A stretch of 13,757 bases of DNA. Origin: Maritimibacter sp. (GTDB taxonomy: Bacteria > Pseudomonadota > Alphaproteobacteria > Rhodobacterales > Rhodobacteraceae). A program made the translations under genes and the position numbers. The DNA lies in the NCBI GenBank assembly GCA_003520545.1, contig DOUP01000206.1:1-13757 (forward strand), read 5' to 3'. Under the pieces are notes generated by a model. It saw only the letters and a program-made list of their open reading frames with translations, did not search any database and was not told where the DNA came from. Of this stretch, positions 7,072 through 13,332 are shown piece by piece. Numbering within the stretch: the first letter of the stretch is position 1; each line of letters starts with the position of its first letter.

Positions 7072-8247
7072 TCAGTGGTTGCGGCTCAGGACGCCACCCG
7101 GTCCGCGCAGGATTTGCCCGTCGATTTCCAGCGTGGTGAGCTCCGGCGCGACCTCTCCCGCGGGTCGGGCCAGGTCGCGGATAAGCTGGTCTTCGGCAAG
7201 GGGTGCGTCGTGCAACCGGTCCAGGATCAACTGGTGAAGGGCGGCGGTTTCGCTGAGCGTCCGGGTCTCGGGCGGGGCCGACGGAACCGGAACCGGCGTT
7301 GGCACCGGGGTCTCGGCTGCGTCGAACAGGTCGCGGGGAACCTGCGCACCGGTTTCGGGGAGATTTTCCAGCACGGAGAGGACGTCGTCAGGGCCCCGCA
7401 GGAGTGTCGCGCCGTCGCGGATCAAACGGTTGCAGCCCGCCGCGCGCGCATCGAAAGGATGGCCGGGAACCGCGAAAACCTCGCGCCCCTGTTCGAGCGC
7501 CATGTCAGCGGTCATCAGCGAGCCGGATTTCACCGCGGCTTCCACCACGACCACGGCGCGGGACAGGCCGGATATGATGCGATTGCGTCGGGGGAAATGG
7601 CGGGCCTGGGGGCTCAGGCCCATGGGGGCTTCGGACAGGCGCAGACCCTGGCGAGCGATTTCTTCGCCCAACACGGTGTTCTCGGACGGGTAGATCACGT
7701 CGACCCCGCCGGCGCAGACCGCGATGGTGCCGGTGCCCAACGCGGCCTTGTGCGCGGCGGTGTCGATCCCGCGGGCCAGGCCCGAGACGATCACCTGGTC
7801 GGCTCGGCCCAGGTCCGCGGCCAGTCGGCGGGCCATCCGGGTGCCCAGGGACGAGGCATTGCGGGCCCCGACGAGACCGACGGTGGAGCGGTCCAACAAG
7901 GACAAATCACCCATCGCCCACAAGATCGGCGGCGGATCAGGTATATCTTTCAGCCGTTTAGGATAGTTCCCGGCCCCGAAACAGAGCATCTCCGCCCCGC
8001 AGGTTTCGGCCCAGGCGATCTCCTGTTCGGCCACCGGGCGCGGGCAGGGTTGGTAGTTCTTTTCCCCCGCACCATGCGCCATTTCGGGCAAGGCGTCCAG
8101 CGCGGCGGGCGCGGTTCCGTGGTCGGCCATGAGCCGGAAAAACGTGGTAATCCCGACGCGGCGCGAGCGCAAAAGACGGACCCAGGCCACCCGGTCTTCC
8201 GTGCCTTGGGGTGGGGTGAGGGGGTGGTTGGAAGGGATATTCTCCAA
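7072..8247 (-). CDS. dprA: DNA-processing protein DprA (Smf)
   Basis: A 391-residue protein that binds incoming single-stranded DNA and loads RecA during natural transformation. In Rhodobacter it is also needed to receive gene transfer agent DNA. The N-terminal helical region (about 15-60) precedes a Rossmann core: GARNAS 127-132, SGLARGIDTAAH 155-166, the DNA-binding FPRRNRIISGLS 218-229, and KSGSLMTADMALEQGREVFAVPGHP around 240-264. A Pro-rich linker (313-327) leads to a C-terminal winged helix (335-391). The start is a TTG: no in-frame ATG or GTG exists upstream before the stop at 8308-8310, the next ATG lies inside the conserved region, and AGGTGA ends four bases before the TTG. The upstream region carries a CtrA-like site, which suits the known control of competence genes in this group. 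Confidence 0.95.
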   Translation of the reverse strand: MENIPSNHPLTPPQGTEDRVAWVRLLRSRRVGITTFFRLMADHGTAPAALDALPEMAHGAGEKNYQPCPRPVAEQEIAWAETCGAEMLCFGAGNYPKRLKDIPDPPPILWAMGDLSLLDRSTVGLVGARNASSLGTRMARRLAADLGRADQVIVSGLARGIDTAAHKAALGTGTIAVCAGGVDVIYPSENTVLGEEIARQGLRLSEAPMGLSPQARHFPRRNRIISGLSRAVVVVEAAVKSGSLMTADMALEQGREVFAVPGHPFDARAAGCNRLIRDGATLLRGPDDVLSVLENLPETGAQVPRDLFDAAETPVPTPVPVPSAPPETRTLSETAALHQLILDRLHDAPLAEDQLIRDLARPAGEVAPELTTLEIDGQILRGPGGVLSRNH

Positions 8248-8292
8248 GGGGTCACCTGATTCCGTCTCTTGCCCCTGAACCTTGCGCCCAAA

Positions 8293-8311
8293 ATGGTTAA
8301 CCGGTGGTTAC
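8293..8311 (-). promoter_or_regulatory. CtrA-like binding site in front of dprA
   Basis: Read on the minus strand this is GTAA, seven bases, then TTAACCAT. The Caulobacter CtrA consensus is TTAA-N7-TTAA, with TTAACCAT as the strong half-site, so only the first base of the distal half differs. It sits about 46 bp before the dprA start codon. CtrA control of dprA and other DNA-uptake genes is established in Rhodobacter capsulatus; binding here is inferred. Confidence 0.45.
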
Positions 8312-8335
8312 TGCCAGAAAAGTTCCGGTGAACCG

Positions 8336-8374
8336 CATATGAAATCCATATGAAAACCATATGCGCCGCATATG
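8336..8374. repeat. Four CATATG palindromes at exact 11-bp spacing
   Basis: CATATG begins at 8336, 8347, 8358 and 8369. The 11-bp units share only the hexamer; the five bases between differ (AAATC, AAAAC, CGCCG). Each hexamer is its own reverse complement and all four would lie on nearly one face of the helix. The block is 90-130 bp upstream of dprA and is non-coding. It looks like a multi-dimer protein-binding array, though no matching regulator is known to me. Confidence 0.6.
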
Positions 8375-8453
8375 ACGCCGACACTGGCGCCAATCACCCG
8401 GCATTCGGTTAACCCGGCGTTCTCTTCTTCGTTTCACAAGTACTTCGGGAGGC

Positions 8454-8517
8454 GTGATCTTTGCTGGCAAAGATCACGGGGGAGGGCTGGCCCTCCCGAG
8501 GCCGCGCCAGCGGCCTC
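8454..8517. terminator. Cluster of three perfect hairpins downstream of the tldD operon
   Basis: Three stem-loops follow one another: GTGATCTTTGC with GCAAAGATCAC (8454-8464 and 8467-8477, 2-base loop), GGGAGGGC with GCCCTCCC (8480-8487 and 8490-8497, 2-base loop), and GAGGCCGC with GCGGCCTC (8498-8505 and 8510-8517, 4-base loop). They begin about 40 bp past the stop of the gene at 8560-9033. No U-run follows, so RNA 3'-end protection or a family-wide intergenic repeat is as likely as simple termination. Confidence 0.6.
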
Positions 8518-8559
8518 CCCCCTCGCGACGGGCAAGGCCCGGCGCAAACCCTCGGGCAA

Positions 8560-9033
8560 TCAGCCGCGCCGGGTCGTGAACTTCGGGTTCTGCGCGTCGT
8601 AAATCACGTCGTCGCCCGCCGTGTTGGCTAGCTGCCCGTCGAAGGGGCCGACCTTCACCAACTCCTTGCCGTGACGCCAGACGAGCATCAGCCCATGCTC
8701 GGGCTCCCAGGAGCAATCGGCTTCGACGCAGACGTGCCAGTCTCCGTTCAGCTTTTCGACGAAGGCTTCGTTCGGTGTGACCTCGGCCCAGATGGTTTCG
8801 GGGTCGTAGGACGCGACCTGTCCGGTGGCCGTGCCGAAATCCTGCGCATAGGCGACGACGTGGGGGGTCAGCTCCAGGAGGTCTTCCGTCGTCAATGACC
8901 GAAAGGCCGAGAAGGCCGCGGCTTGGTCGCCGGTCGCGGGCTCTGGGTGGTTCGGGTCGACGAGATAGGTGTCGACCGCGACTTCGGCGCCGCCGAAGAG
9001 GGGCGGCGCGATATGCGTCATCTCGGGGATCAT
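8560..9033 (-). CDS. Hypothetical protein coupled to tldD (possibly DUF6985-like)
   Basis: A 157-residue protein with no signal peptide or membrane span, so presumably cytoplasmic. I do not firmly recognise it. The block around 98-134, with GDWHV, VEADCSWEPEHGLMLVW, then GKELVKVGPFDGQL, resembles the beta-rich W-x-x-E-H-G-L and V-G-x-x-D-G pattern of DUF6985-type proteins; this is a memory-based guess. The start at 9033 is chosen because its ATG shares bases with the tldD TGA (ATGA), a translational-coupling arrangement. A longer frame to 9102 would run deep into tldD and has low-complexity Arg-rich sequence there. The coupling suggests production together with TldD in a fixed ratio, but a shared function is only inferred. 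Confidence 0.8.
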   Translation of the reverse strand: MIPEMTHIAPPLFGGAEVAVDTYLVDPNHPEPATGDQAAAFSAFRSLTTEDLLELTPHVVAYAQDFGTATGQVASYDPETIWAEVTPNEAFVEKLNGDWHVCVEADCSWEPEHGLMLVWRHGKELVKVGPFDGQLANTAGDDVIYDAQNPKFTTRRG

Positions 9034-10454
9034 GTCTGTGACCCGCCCACGGTCAACCCGCCGATCATGAGGGTCGGTTGCCCGACGCCGACCGGCACCC
9101 ATTGCCCGGCCTTGCCGCAGTTCCCGATGCCGGGGTCCAATGCCATGTCGTTGCCGACCGCGCGGACCTGTTTCATCGCTTTCGGTCCGTCACCGATGAG
9201 CGTCGCACCTTTGACTGGCGCGCCGACCTTGCCGTCCTTCACGCGGTAGGCCTCGGTGCAGGAGAACACGAACTTGCCGTTGGTGATGTCCACCTGGCCG
9301 CCGCCGAACCCGACGGCGTAGATACCGTCCTTGAGGTCGGCCACGATCTCTTCGGGGGAGGCGTCGCCGCCCTCCATGATGGTATTGGTCATGCGCGGCA
9401 TCGGGGCGTGGGCGTAGCTTTCGCGCCGTCCGTTTCCCGTCGCCTCGACGCCCATGAGTCGGGCGTTCTGGCGGTCCTGCATGTAGCCAACGAGCACGCC
9501 GTCCTCGATCAGGGTGGTGCGCGACGAGGGCGTGCCTTCGTCATCAACGGTGAGCGAGCCGCGGCGATCCGGGATTGACCCGTCGTCGACGACGGTCACG
9601 CCCTTGGCCGCCACCTGTTGCCCGATAAGGCCGGAGAACGCCGAGGTGCCCTTTCGGTTGAAGTCGCCTTCAAGCCCGTGGCCCACCGCTTCGTGCAGCA
9701 GGATACCGGGCCAGCCATTGCCCAGCACCACGTCCATCTGGCCCGCGGGCGCGGCTTCGGCGCGCAGGTTCACCAGGGCGATGCGCAGGGCCTCGTCCAC
9801 CGAAGCCTTCCAGTTCTCCGGCTGGATCAACTCGGTCAGGCCCGCGCGACCGCCGCCGCCGTGGCCGCCCGCTTCTCGCCGCCCGTCTTCTTCGACGATG
9901 ACGCTGACGTTGACGCGGGTCATGGGACGGGTGTCCGAGACGAGGGTGCCGTCGGGGCGCAGGATCGTCACTTCCTGTAACGAGGCGGCGATGGTTGCGG
10001 AGACCTGGACCACGCGCGGATCCTTGTCGCGGGCGTATGCGTCAATTTCGCGCAGGGTCTCGACCTTCACGGGAAACTCGGCATCCGTCATCGGGTCGTT
10101 GTCGGTATAGAGTTTGCGGTTGGTGAGGGCGGGGCTGTCGGCCAGCTTGCCACCCCCCGCGCCCACCGCGAGGCGCGTGGTTTCGACGGCGCGTTTCAGG
10201 GCGGCGTCCGAGACGTCCGTGGAGTGGGCATAGCCCGCCGTGTCGCCGCACACGGCGCGCAGGCCAAAGCCTTCGGATGCATTGTATGAGGCGGTTTTCA
10301 AACGGCCATCGTCGAACACCAAGGCTTCCGATCGCCGTCGTTCCAGAAACAGTTCGCCGTCGTCGGCCCCGTCGGTTGCCGCCTTGAGCAACGTGAGCGC
10401 GCGTGATTCGTCGAGATGTGTCTCGAACGGGCGGAAGTGCGTGGTGTCGGGCAT
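9030..10454 (-). CDS. tldD: Metalloprotease subunit TldD (peptidase U62 family)
   Basis: A 474-residue zinc metalloprotease subunit that in E. coli pairs with TldE (PmbA) to degrade unfolded or modified peptides, including maturation of microcin B17 and CcdA turnover. The zinc motif HEAVGHGLEGD lies at 254-264, giving HExxxH. The conserved C-terminal GNCGKAGQWVPVGVGQP segment supplies the cysteine ligand (C446). The length is close to the E. coli protein. ATG 10454 is preferred because AAGGAG ends four bases before it; the adjacent ATG at 10457 is only one base away, and the ATG at 10505 lacks a ribosome site. It is divergent from ctaC, a layout often seen in Rhodobacteraceae, and the downstream 157-residue gene overlaps it by four bases. 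No tldE partner is in the window. Confidence 0.95.
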   Translation of the reverse strand: MPDTTHFRPFETHLDESRALTLLKAATDGADDGELFLERRRSEALVFDDGRLKTASYNASEGFGLRAVCGDTAGYAHSTDVSDAALKRAVETTRLAVGAGGGKLADSPALTNRKLYTDNDPMTDAEFPVKVETLREIDAYARDKDPRVVQVSATIAASLQEVTILRPDGTLVSDTRPMTRVNVSVIVEEDGRREAGGHGGGGRAGLTELIQPENWKASVDEALRIALVNLRAEAAPAGQMDVVLGNGWPGILLHEAVGHGLEGDFNRKGTSAFSGLIGQQVAAKGVTVVDDGSIPDRRGSLTVDDEGTPSSRTTLIEDGVLVGYMQDRQNARLMGVEATGNGRRESYAHAPMPRMTNTIMEGGDASPEEIVADLKDGIYAVGFGGGQVDITNGKFVFSCTEAYRVKDGKVGAPVKGATLIGDGPKAMKQVRAVGNDMALDPGIGNCGKAGQWVPVGVGQPTLMIGGLTVGGSQT

Positions 10455-10664
10455 CATGCTCCTTTCGGTGCGTCCTTGATCTATCACAAATGCTCGAATT
10501 TGCATGTGTGCGGCAGATCAGCGCAGGATTTTCCTTGTTCATTGGCCCCCAATATGGTTTTTCCCCCAACGGGAGACAACGGGATTCCCGCGCACATCGC
10601 GGTGAACCGAAGATTGTGGCGCTCGCGCGACCCACCGACGCGGCGTCGAGAGGTAAGTAACGGA
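10455..10664. promoter_or_regulatory. Divergent tldD / ctaC intergenic region
   Basis: 210 bp separate the two divergent genes and must hold promoters for both. The only site I can point to is TTGAT-N4-CACAA at 10476-10489, eight of ten matches to the FNR/FnrL-type TTGAT-N4-ATCAA box, just upstream of tldD. I could not place -35 and -10 elements for ctaC with confidence. The ctaC leader could be up to about 150 nt long. Confidence 0.35.
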
Positions 10665-11531
10665 ATGCAAGCAATGACCAAAACCCTGCGGCCTCTGGCC
10701 ATTATCGCGGCAACCTTCGGCGCGGGCGCGGCCTTCGCACAAGACATCCAGGGGCTCGACGTCAAGGGCGCACCGACGCCGGGCGGCACCGGGTTCCAGA
10801 TCGCGGCGACCGACATCTCGCAAGCGACCTTCGCCCTGGACCATCTGCTCCTTTACATCATCGTCGCGATCTCGGCCTTCGTCGCGCTTCTGACCGTCTG
10901 GGTCATCCTGCGCTACAACAGGAAAGCCAACCCGACGCCCAAGACCTTCACACACAACACCCCGGTCGAGATTGCCTGGACCTTCATTCCGATCCTGATC
11001 CTCGTTTTCATCGGCGCGCAGTCGTTGCCGGTGCTCTACAAACAGCAGGAAATCCCGGAAGGCGACGTGGTCATCAAGGCGACCGGCTACCAGTGGTACT
11101 GGGGTTATGAATACGTGGACGAGGAGTTCGCCTTCGACAGCTTCATGCTCGCCAAGGACGAACTGGCCGAATACGGCTACGACGAAAGCCTGCACAAGCT
11201 GGCCACAGACACCGCCATCGTCATCCCGACCGGCAAGAAGATCGTTTTCCAGGTGACCGGTGCGGACGTGATCCATTCGTGGACCATCCCGGCTTTCGGC
11301 GTGAAGCAGGACGCGGTTCCGGGTCGTCTGGCCGAGCTGTGGTTCACGGTCGAGCCGGGGAACGAAGGCATCTACTTCGGTCAGTGTTCCGAGCTTTGTG
11401 GCAAGGACCACGCCTTCATGCCGATCACCGTGAAAGCGGTGACGGAAGAGGAATACAACGACTGGCTCGACGCCGCTCGGGAAGAATACGCGGGCATTCC
11501 GGCGGACGTGAAAGTCGCCGCCGTCGAGTGA
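10665..11531 (+). CDS. ctaC: Cytochrome c oxidase subunit II (aa3 type)
   Basis: The 288-residue subunit carries the binuclear CuA centre that takes electrons from cytochrome c. A signal peptide ends near AFA|QD (residue 25/26). Two membrane spans lie at about 58-83 and 101-123, followed by a periplasmic cupredoxin domain. CuA ligands are visible: H204 in VIHSW, then C241, E243, C245, H249 and M252 in GQCSELCGKDHAFM. The aromatic electron-entry strip is GYQWYWGYEY (141-150). Against Paracoccus subunit II there is a two-residue insertion between H204 and C241, in TVEPGNEG. The start at 10665 follows GAGAGG (10648-10653) by 11 bases; an ATG at 10674 is possible and would remove three residues. 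Genes for heme and copper insertion and subunit III follow; subunit I is not in the window. Confidence 0.96.
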   Translation: MQAMTKTLRPLAIIAATFGAGAAFAQDIQGLDVKGAPTPGGTGFQIAATDISQATFALDHLLLYIIVAISAFVALLTVWVILRYNRKANPTPKTFTHNTPVEIAWTFIPILILVFIGAQSLPVLYKQQEIPEGDVVIKATGYQWYWGYEYVDEEFAFDSFMLAKDELAEYGYDESLHKLATDTAIVIPTGKKIVFQVTGADVIHSWTIPAFGVKQDAVPGRLAELWFTVEPGNEGIYFGQCSELCGKDHAFMPITVKAVTEEEYNDWLDAAREEYAGIPADVKVAAVE

Positions 11532-11539
11532 ATGAGATC

Positions 11540-11571
11540 CGGGCGGGTGGCATCCTTCACCCGCTCGTTTT
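11540..11571 (+). terminator. Intrinsic terminator between ctaC and ctaB
   Basis: GCGGGTG (11543-11549) pairs with CACCCGC (11558-11564) around an 8-base loop; the stem extends by two outer pairs plus one G-U. TCGTTTT follows at 11565-11571. It begins about 10 bp after the ctaC stop. It should give partial termination, so subunit II message would exceed that of the assembly genes. Confidence 0.65.
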
Positions 11572-11581
11572 GATAACCCAA

Positions 11582-11596
11582 GAGGCCCTTGGCCTC
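11582..11596 (+). promoter_or_regulatory. Small hairpin abutting the ctaB ribosome binding site
   Basis: GAGGCC (11582-11587) and GGCCTC (11591-11596) form a 6-bp stem with a CTT loop, ending one base before the ctaB Shine-Dalgarno GAGG (11598-11601). It could affect translation initiation, but the stem is short and a role is speculative. Confidence 0.3.
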
Positions 11597-11610
11597 CGAG
11601 GTAAATGCAG

Positions 11611-12543
11611 ATGACCGATATCTCTTCCATCCCACAGGACCGCGAGGCGGGGTTTGGCGATTACGTCGCGCTGTTGAAGCCGCGCGTCATGTCGTTGGTC
11701 GTGTTCACCGCGCTGGTCGGCATGCTGGTCGCGCCGGTGGGGATCAACCCCTTCGTCGGGATGGTCGCGATCCTGTTCATCGCCATCGGGGGCGGGGCCT
11801 CTGGCGCGTTGAACATGTGGTGGGACGCGGATATCGACGCCAAGATGCGCCGCACGCAAAAGCGCCCGACCGTGACCGGCGCCGTGCCTGCGGAGGAGGC
11901 CAAGGTGCTGGGCTTCGCGCTGTCTGGTATTTCGGTCATCATGCTGTTTCTGGCGACCAACTGGGTCGCGGCGGCGCTGCTGGCCTTCACCATCTTCTTC
12001 TATGTCGTGATCTACACCATGTGGCTCAAGCGCTGGACGCCGCAGAACATCGTGATCGGTGGCGCGGCGGGGGCGTTCCCGCCGATGATCGGCTGGGCCG
12101 CGGTTACCGGCGACATCTCGGTCGCCTCCGTGCTCATGTTCGCGCTGACCTTCGCCTGGACGCCGCCGCATTTCTGGTCGCTCGCGCTTTTCGTGAAGTC
12201 CGACTACAAGGACGCCGGTGTGCCGATGCTGACCGTGACTCATGGACGCAAGGTCACGCGCAATCATATCCTGGGCTACAGTTTCGTGCTGGGCCTGGTT
12301 GCCATTGCGCTGGGCCTGACCTCGGTCGGTGGGCCGACCTACATGGCCGTCGCCGTCGCCATGAACCTCTGGTTCATCAAGCTGGCCATCGACGTGTTCC
12401 GCCGGACGGACGCGGACAGCGAGGCCGACGGGCACCTGGTCGAGCGCAAGCTGTTCAAATTCTCGTTGCTTTATCTCTTCGTGCATTTCGGCATGTTGTT
12501 GGTCGAACATACCCTCACCACCTTTGGACTGGGAGGCTGGTAA
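11611..12543 (+). CDS. ctaB: Protoheme IX farnesyltransferase (heme O synthase)
   Basis: A 310-residue polytopic UbiA-family prenyltransferase that adds a farnesyl group to heme B to make heme O, the precursor of heme A for the oxidase. The first Asp-rich motif is NMWWDADIDAKM (68-79), followed by RRTQKRP. The second conserved loop is KSDYKDAGVPML (196-207). Hydrophobic stretches throughout fit the expected multi-span fold. GAGG at 11598-11601 is nine bases before ATG 11611 but only three before the ATG at 11605, so 11611 is preferred; using 11605 adds two residues. The Shine-Dalgarno of the next gene lies in its last codons, so the rest of the cluster should be translated from the same message. 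Confidence 0.96.
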   Translation: MTDISSIPQDREAGFGDYVALLKPRVMSLVVFTALVGMLVAPVGINPFVGMVAILFIAIGGGASGALNMWWDADIDAKMRRTQKRPTVTGAVPAEEAKVLGFALSGISVIMLFLATNWVAAALLAFTIFFYVVIYTMWLKRWTPQNIVIGGAAGAFPPMIGWAAVTGDISVASVLMFALTFAWTPPHFWSLALFVKSDYKDAGVPMLTVTHGRKVTRNHILGYSFVLGLVAIALGLTSVGGPTYMAVAVAMNLWFIKLAIDVFRRTDADSEADGHLVERKLFKFSLLYLFVHFGMLLVEHTLTTFGLGGW

Positions 12544-12544
12544 C

Positions 12545-12733
12545 ATGGCATCGCAAATCCGCGCTGAACACGAACTTCACCGCCGCCGTTTGTCGCGTAA
12601 CATCGGGCTGGGCGTCACGCTCCTGCTCTTTGTCGGCATGATGTACGGGCTGACGATCGCCAAGGTCGGGACCGACCCGACCGACGAGCTGGGCGCACCC
12701 TGGGCCGCGGCGCAGGACAAGGCGGCGAAATGA
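12545..12733 (+). CDS. Small single-span membrane protein of the cta cluster (CoxF-like)
   Basis: A 62-residue protein with a basic N-terminus (RAEHELHRRRLSRN), one membrane span at about 20-38, and a short polar tail. GGGAGG at 12531-12536, inside the end of ctaB, is eight bases before the ATG. Its TGA overlaps the ctaG start as ATGA. A small gene at this place between ctaB and ctaG recurs in Rhodobacteraceae and is sometimes named coxF or cytochrome oxidase assembly protein. Topology by the positive-inside rule puts the N-terminus in the cytoplasm. It has no heme or copper ligand motif, so a structural or assembly role is inferred from position alone. Confidence 0.82.
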   Translation: MASQIRAEHELHRRRLSRNIGLGVTLLLFVGMMYGLTIAKVGTDPTDELGAPWAAAQDKAAK

Positions 12734-13311
12734 CCCTTCAGCAGACGCATAAGACCGCATTGAAAATGGCCGGGGTCGTCGTCTTCATGGGCGCGATGGC
12801 CTGGGCTGCGGTTCCGTTTTATGACTGGTTCTGCCGGGTCACGGGCTTTGGCGGGACCACTGGGCAGGCCGTGGCCGGATCGGACGTGATCCTCGACAAG
12901 ACGATCAAGATCCGCTTCGACGGCTCCATCGAGCGCGATTTCCCCTGGACCTTCAAACCGGTCCAGCGCGAGGTTGAAATCCGTATCGGCGAGACCGGGC
13001 TGGCGTTCTACGAAGCCACCAACAATTCCGACCGCCCCGTCGCGGGCACGGCGAGCTACAATGTCGCGCCCTACAGCGCGGGTGGCTATTTCACCAAGAT
13101 AGATTGCTTCTGCTTTGAAATGCAGGTGCTTCAGCCCGGCGAGACGGTTTCGATGCCCGTGACCTTCTACGTCGACCCCGAGATCACCGAAGACAACGAT
13201 GCCAAGTTTGCCAAGGTGATCACGCTTTCATACACTTTCCACGAAACCGATCTGCCCGAGGAATACGCCGCGTTGGACGCGGAGACCCCAGGGACGGCAG
13301 ACCAGAACTAA
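12730..13311 (+). CDS. ctaG: Cytochrome c oxidase assembly protein CtaG (Cox11 family)
   Basis: A 193-residue copper chaperone that delivers copper to the CuB site of subunit I. A single N-terminal membrane anchor spans about residues 12-30, with a periplasmic immunoglobulin-like domain after it. The copper motif CFCFE is at 126-130, and the third conserved cysteine is C35 in WFCRVTGFGGTTG. Further family marks are NVAPYSAGGYFTKI (111-124), YVDPE (147-151) and ITLSYTFH (164-171). Its ATG overlaps the stop of the 62-residue gene by four bases, indicating coupling. The gap to subunit III is 21 bp. Confidence 0.96.
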   Translation: MTLQQTHKTALKMAGVVVFMGAMAWAAVPFYDWFCRVTGFGGTTGQAVAGSDVILDKTIKIRFDGSIERDFPWTFKPVQREVEIRIGETGLAFYEATNNSDRPVAGTASYNVAPYSAGGYFTKIDCFCFEMQVLQPGETVSMPVTFYVDPEITEDNDAKFAKVITLSYTFHETDLPEEYAALDAETPGTADQN

Positions 13312-13322
13312 ACCAGGGACGG
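13288..13322 (+). repeat. 10-bp direct repeat across the ctaG 3' end
   Basis: CCAGGGACGG occurs at 13288-13297 inside ctaG and again at 13313-13322 just before subunit III. The second copy supplies the weak ribosome site for the next gene. This may be a small duplication or chance. Confidence 0.3.
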
Positions 13323-13332
13323 AACTACGCAC

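Larger units (their letters stand above)
8248..8559. other. 312-bp gene-free region upstream of dprA
   Basis: No convincing gene lies here on either strand. From dprA outward it holds a Shine-Dalgarno (8252-8257), a CtrA-like site (8293-8311), four phased CATATG hexamers (8336-8374), a second GGTTAACC palindrome (8407-8414), and three adjacent hairpins (8454-8517) that lie closest to the end of the tldD operon. It therefore combines the dprA control region with the 3' end of the tldD transcript. Confidence 0.7.

Noticed and set aside
7006..8259. 417-codon open frame on the plus strand opposite dprA
   Set aside because: It mirrors dprA almost end to end; composition is Gly/Arg/Ala-rich with no domain. 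DprA on the minus strand has all its motifs.
8336..8374. CRISPR array or plasmid iteron interpretation of the 11-bp units
   Set aside because: Units are far too short for CRISPR, there are no spacers or cas genes, and no replication gene is nearby.
8350..8412. 20-residue plus-strand peptide MKTICAAYDADTGANHPAFG starting inside the CATATG array
   Set aside because: No Shine-Dalgarno and no downstream gene on that strand; the ATG is simply part of the repeat.
10539..12546. Two long minus-strand frames opposite ctaC and ctaB
   Set aside because: Both are rich in His, Arg, Asp and Gln with no motif and lie exactly under well-identified oxidase genes.
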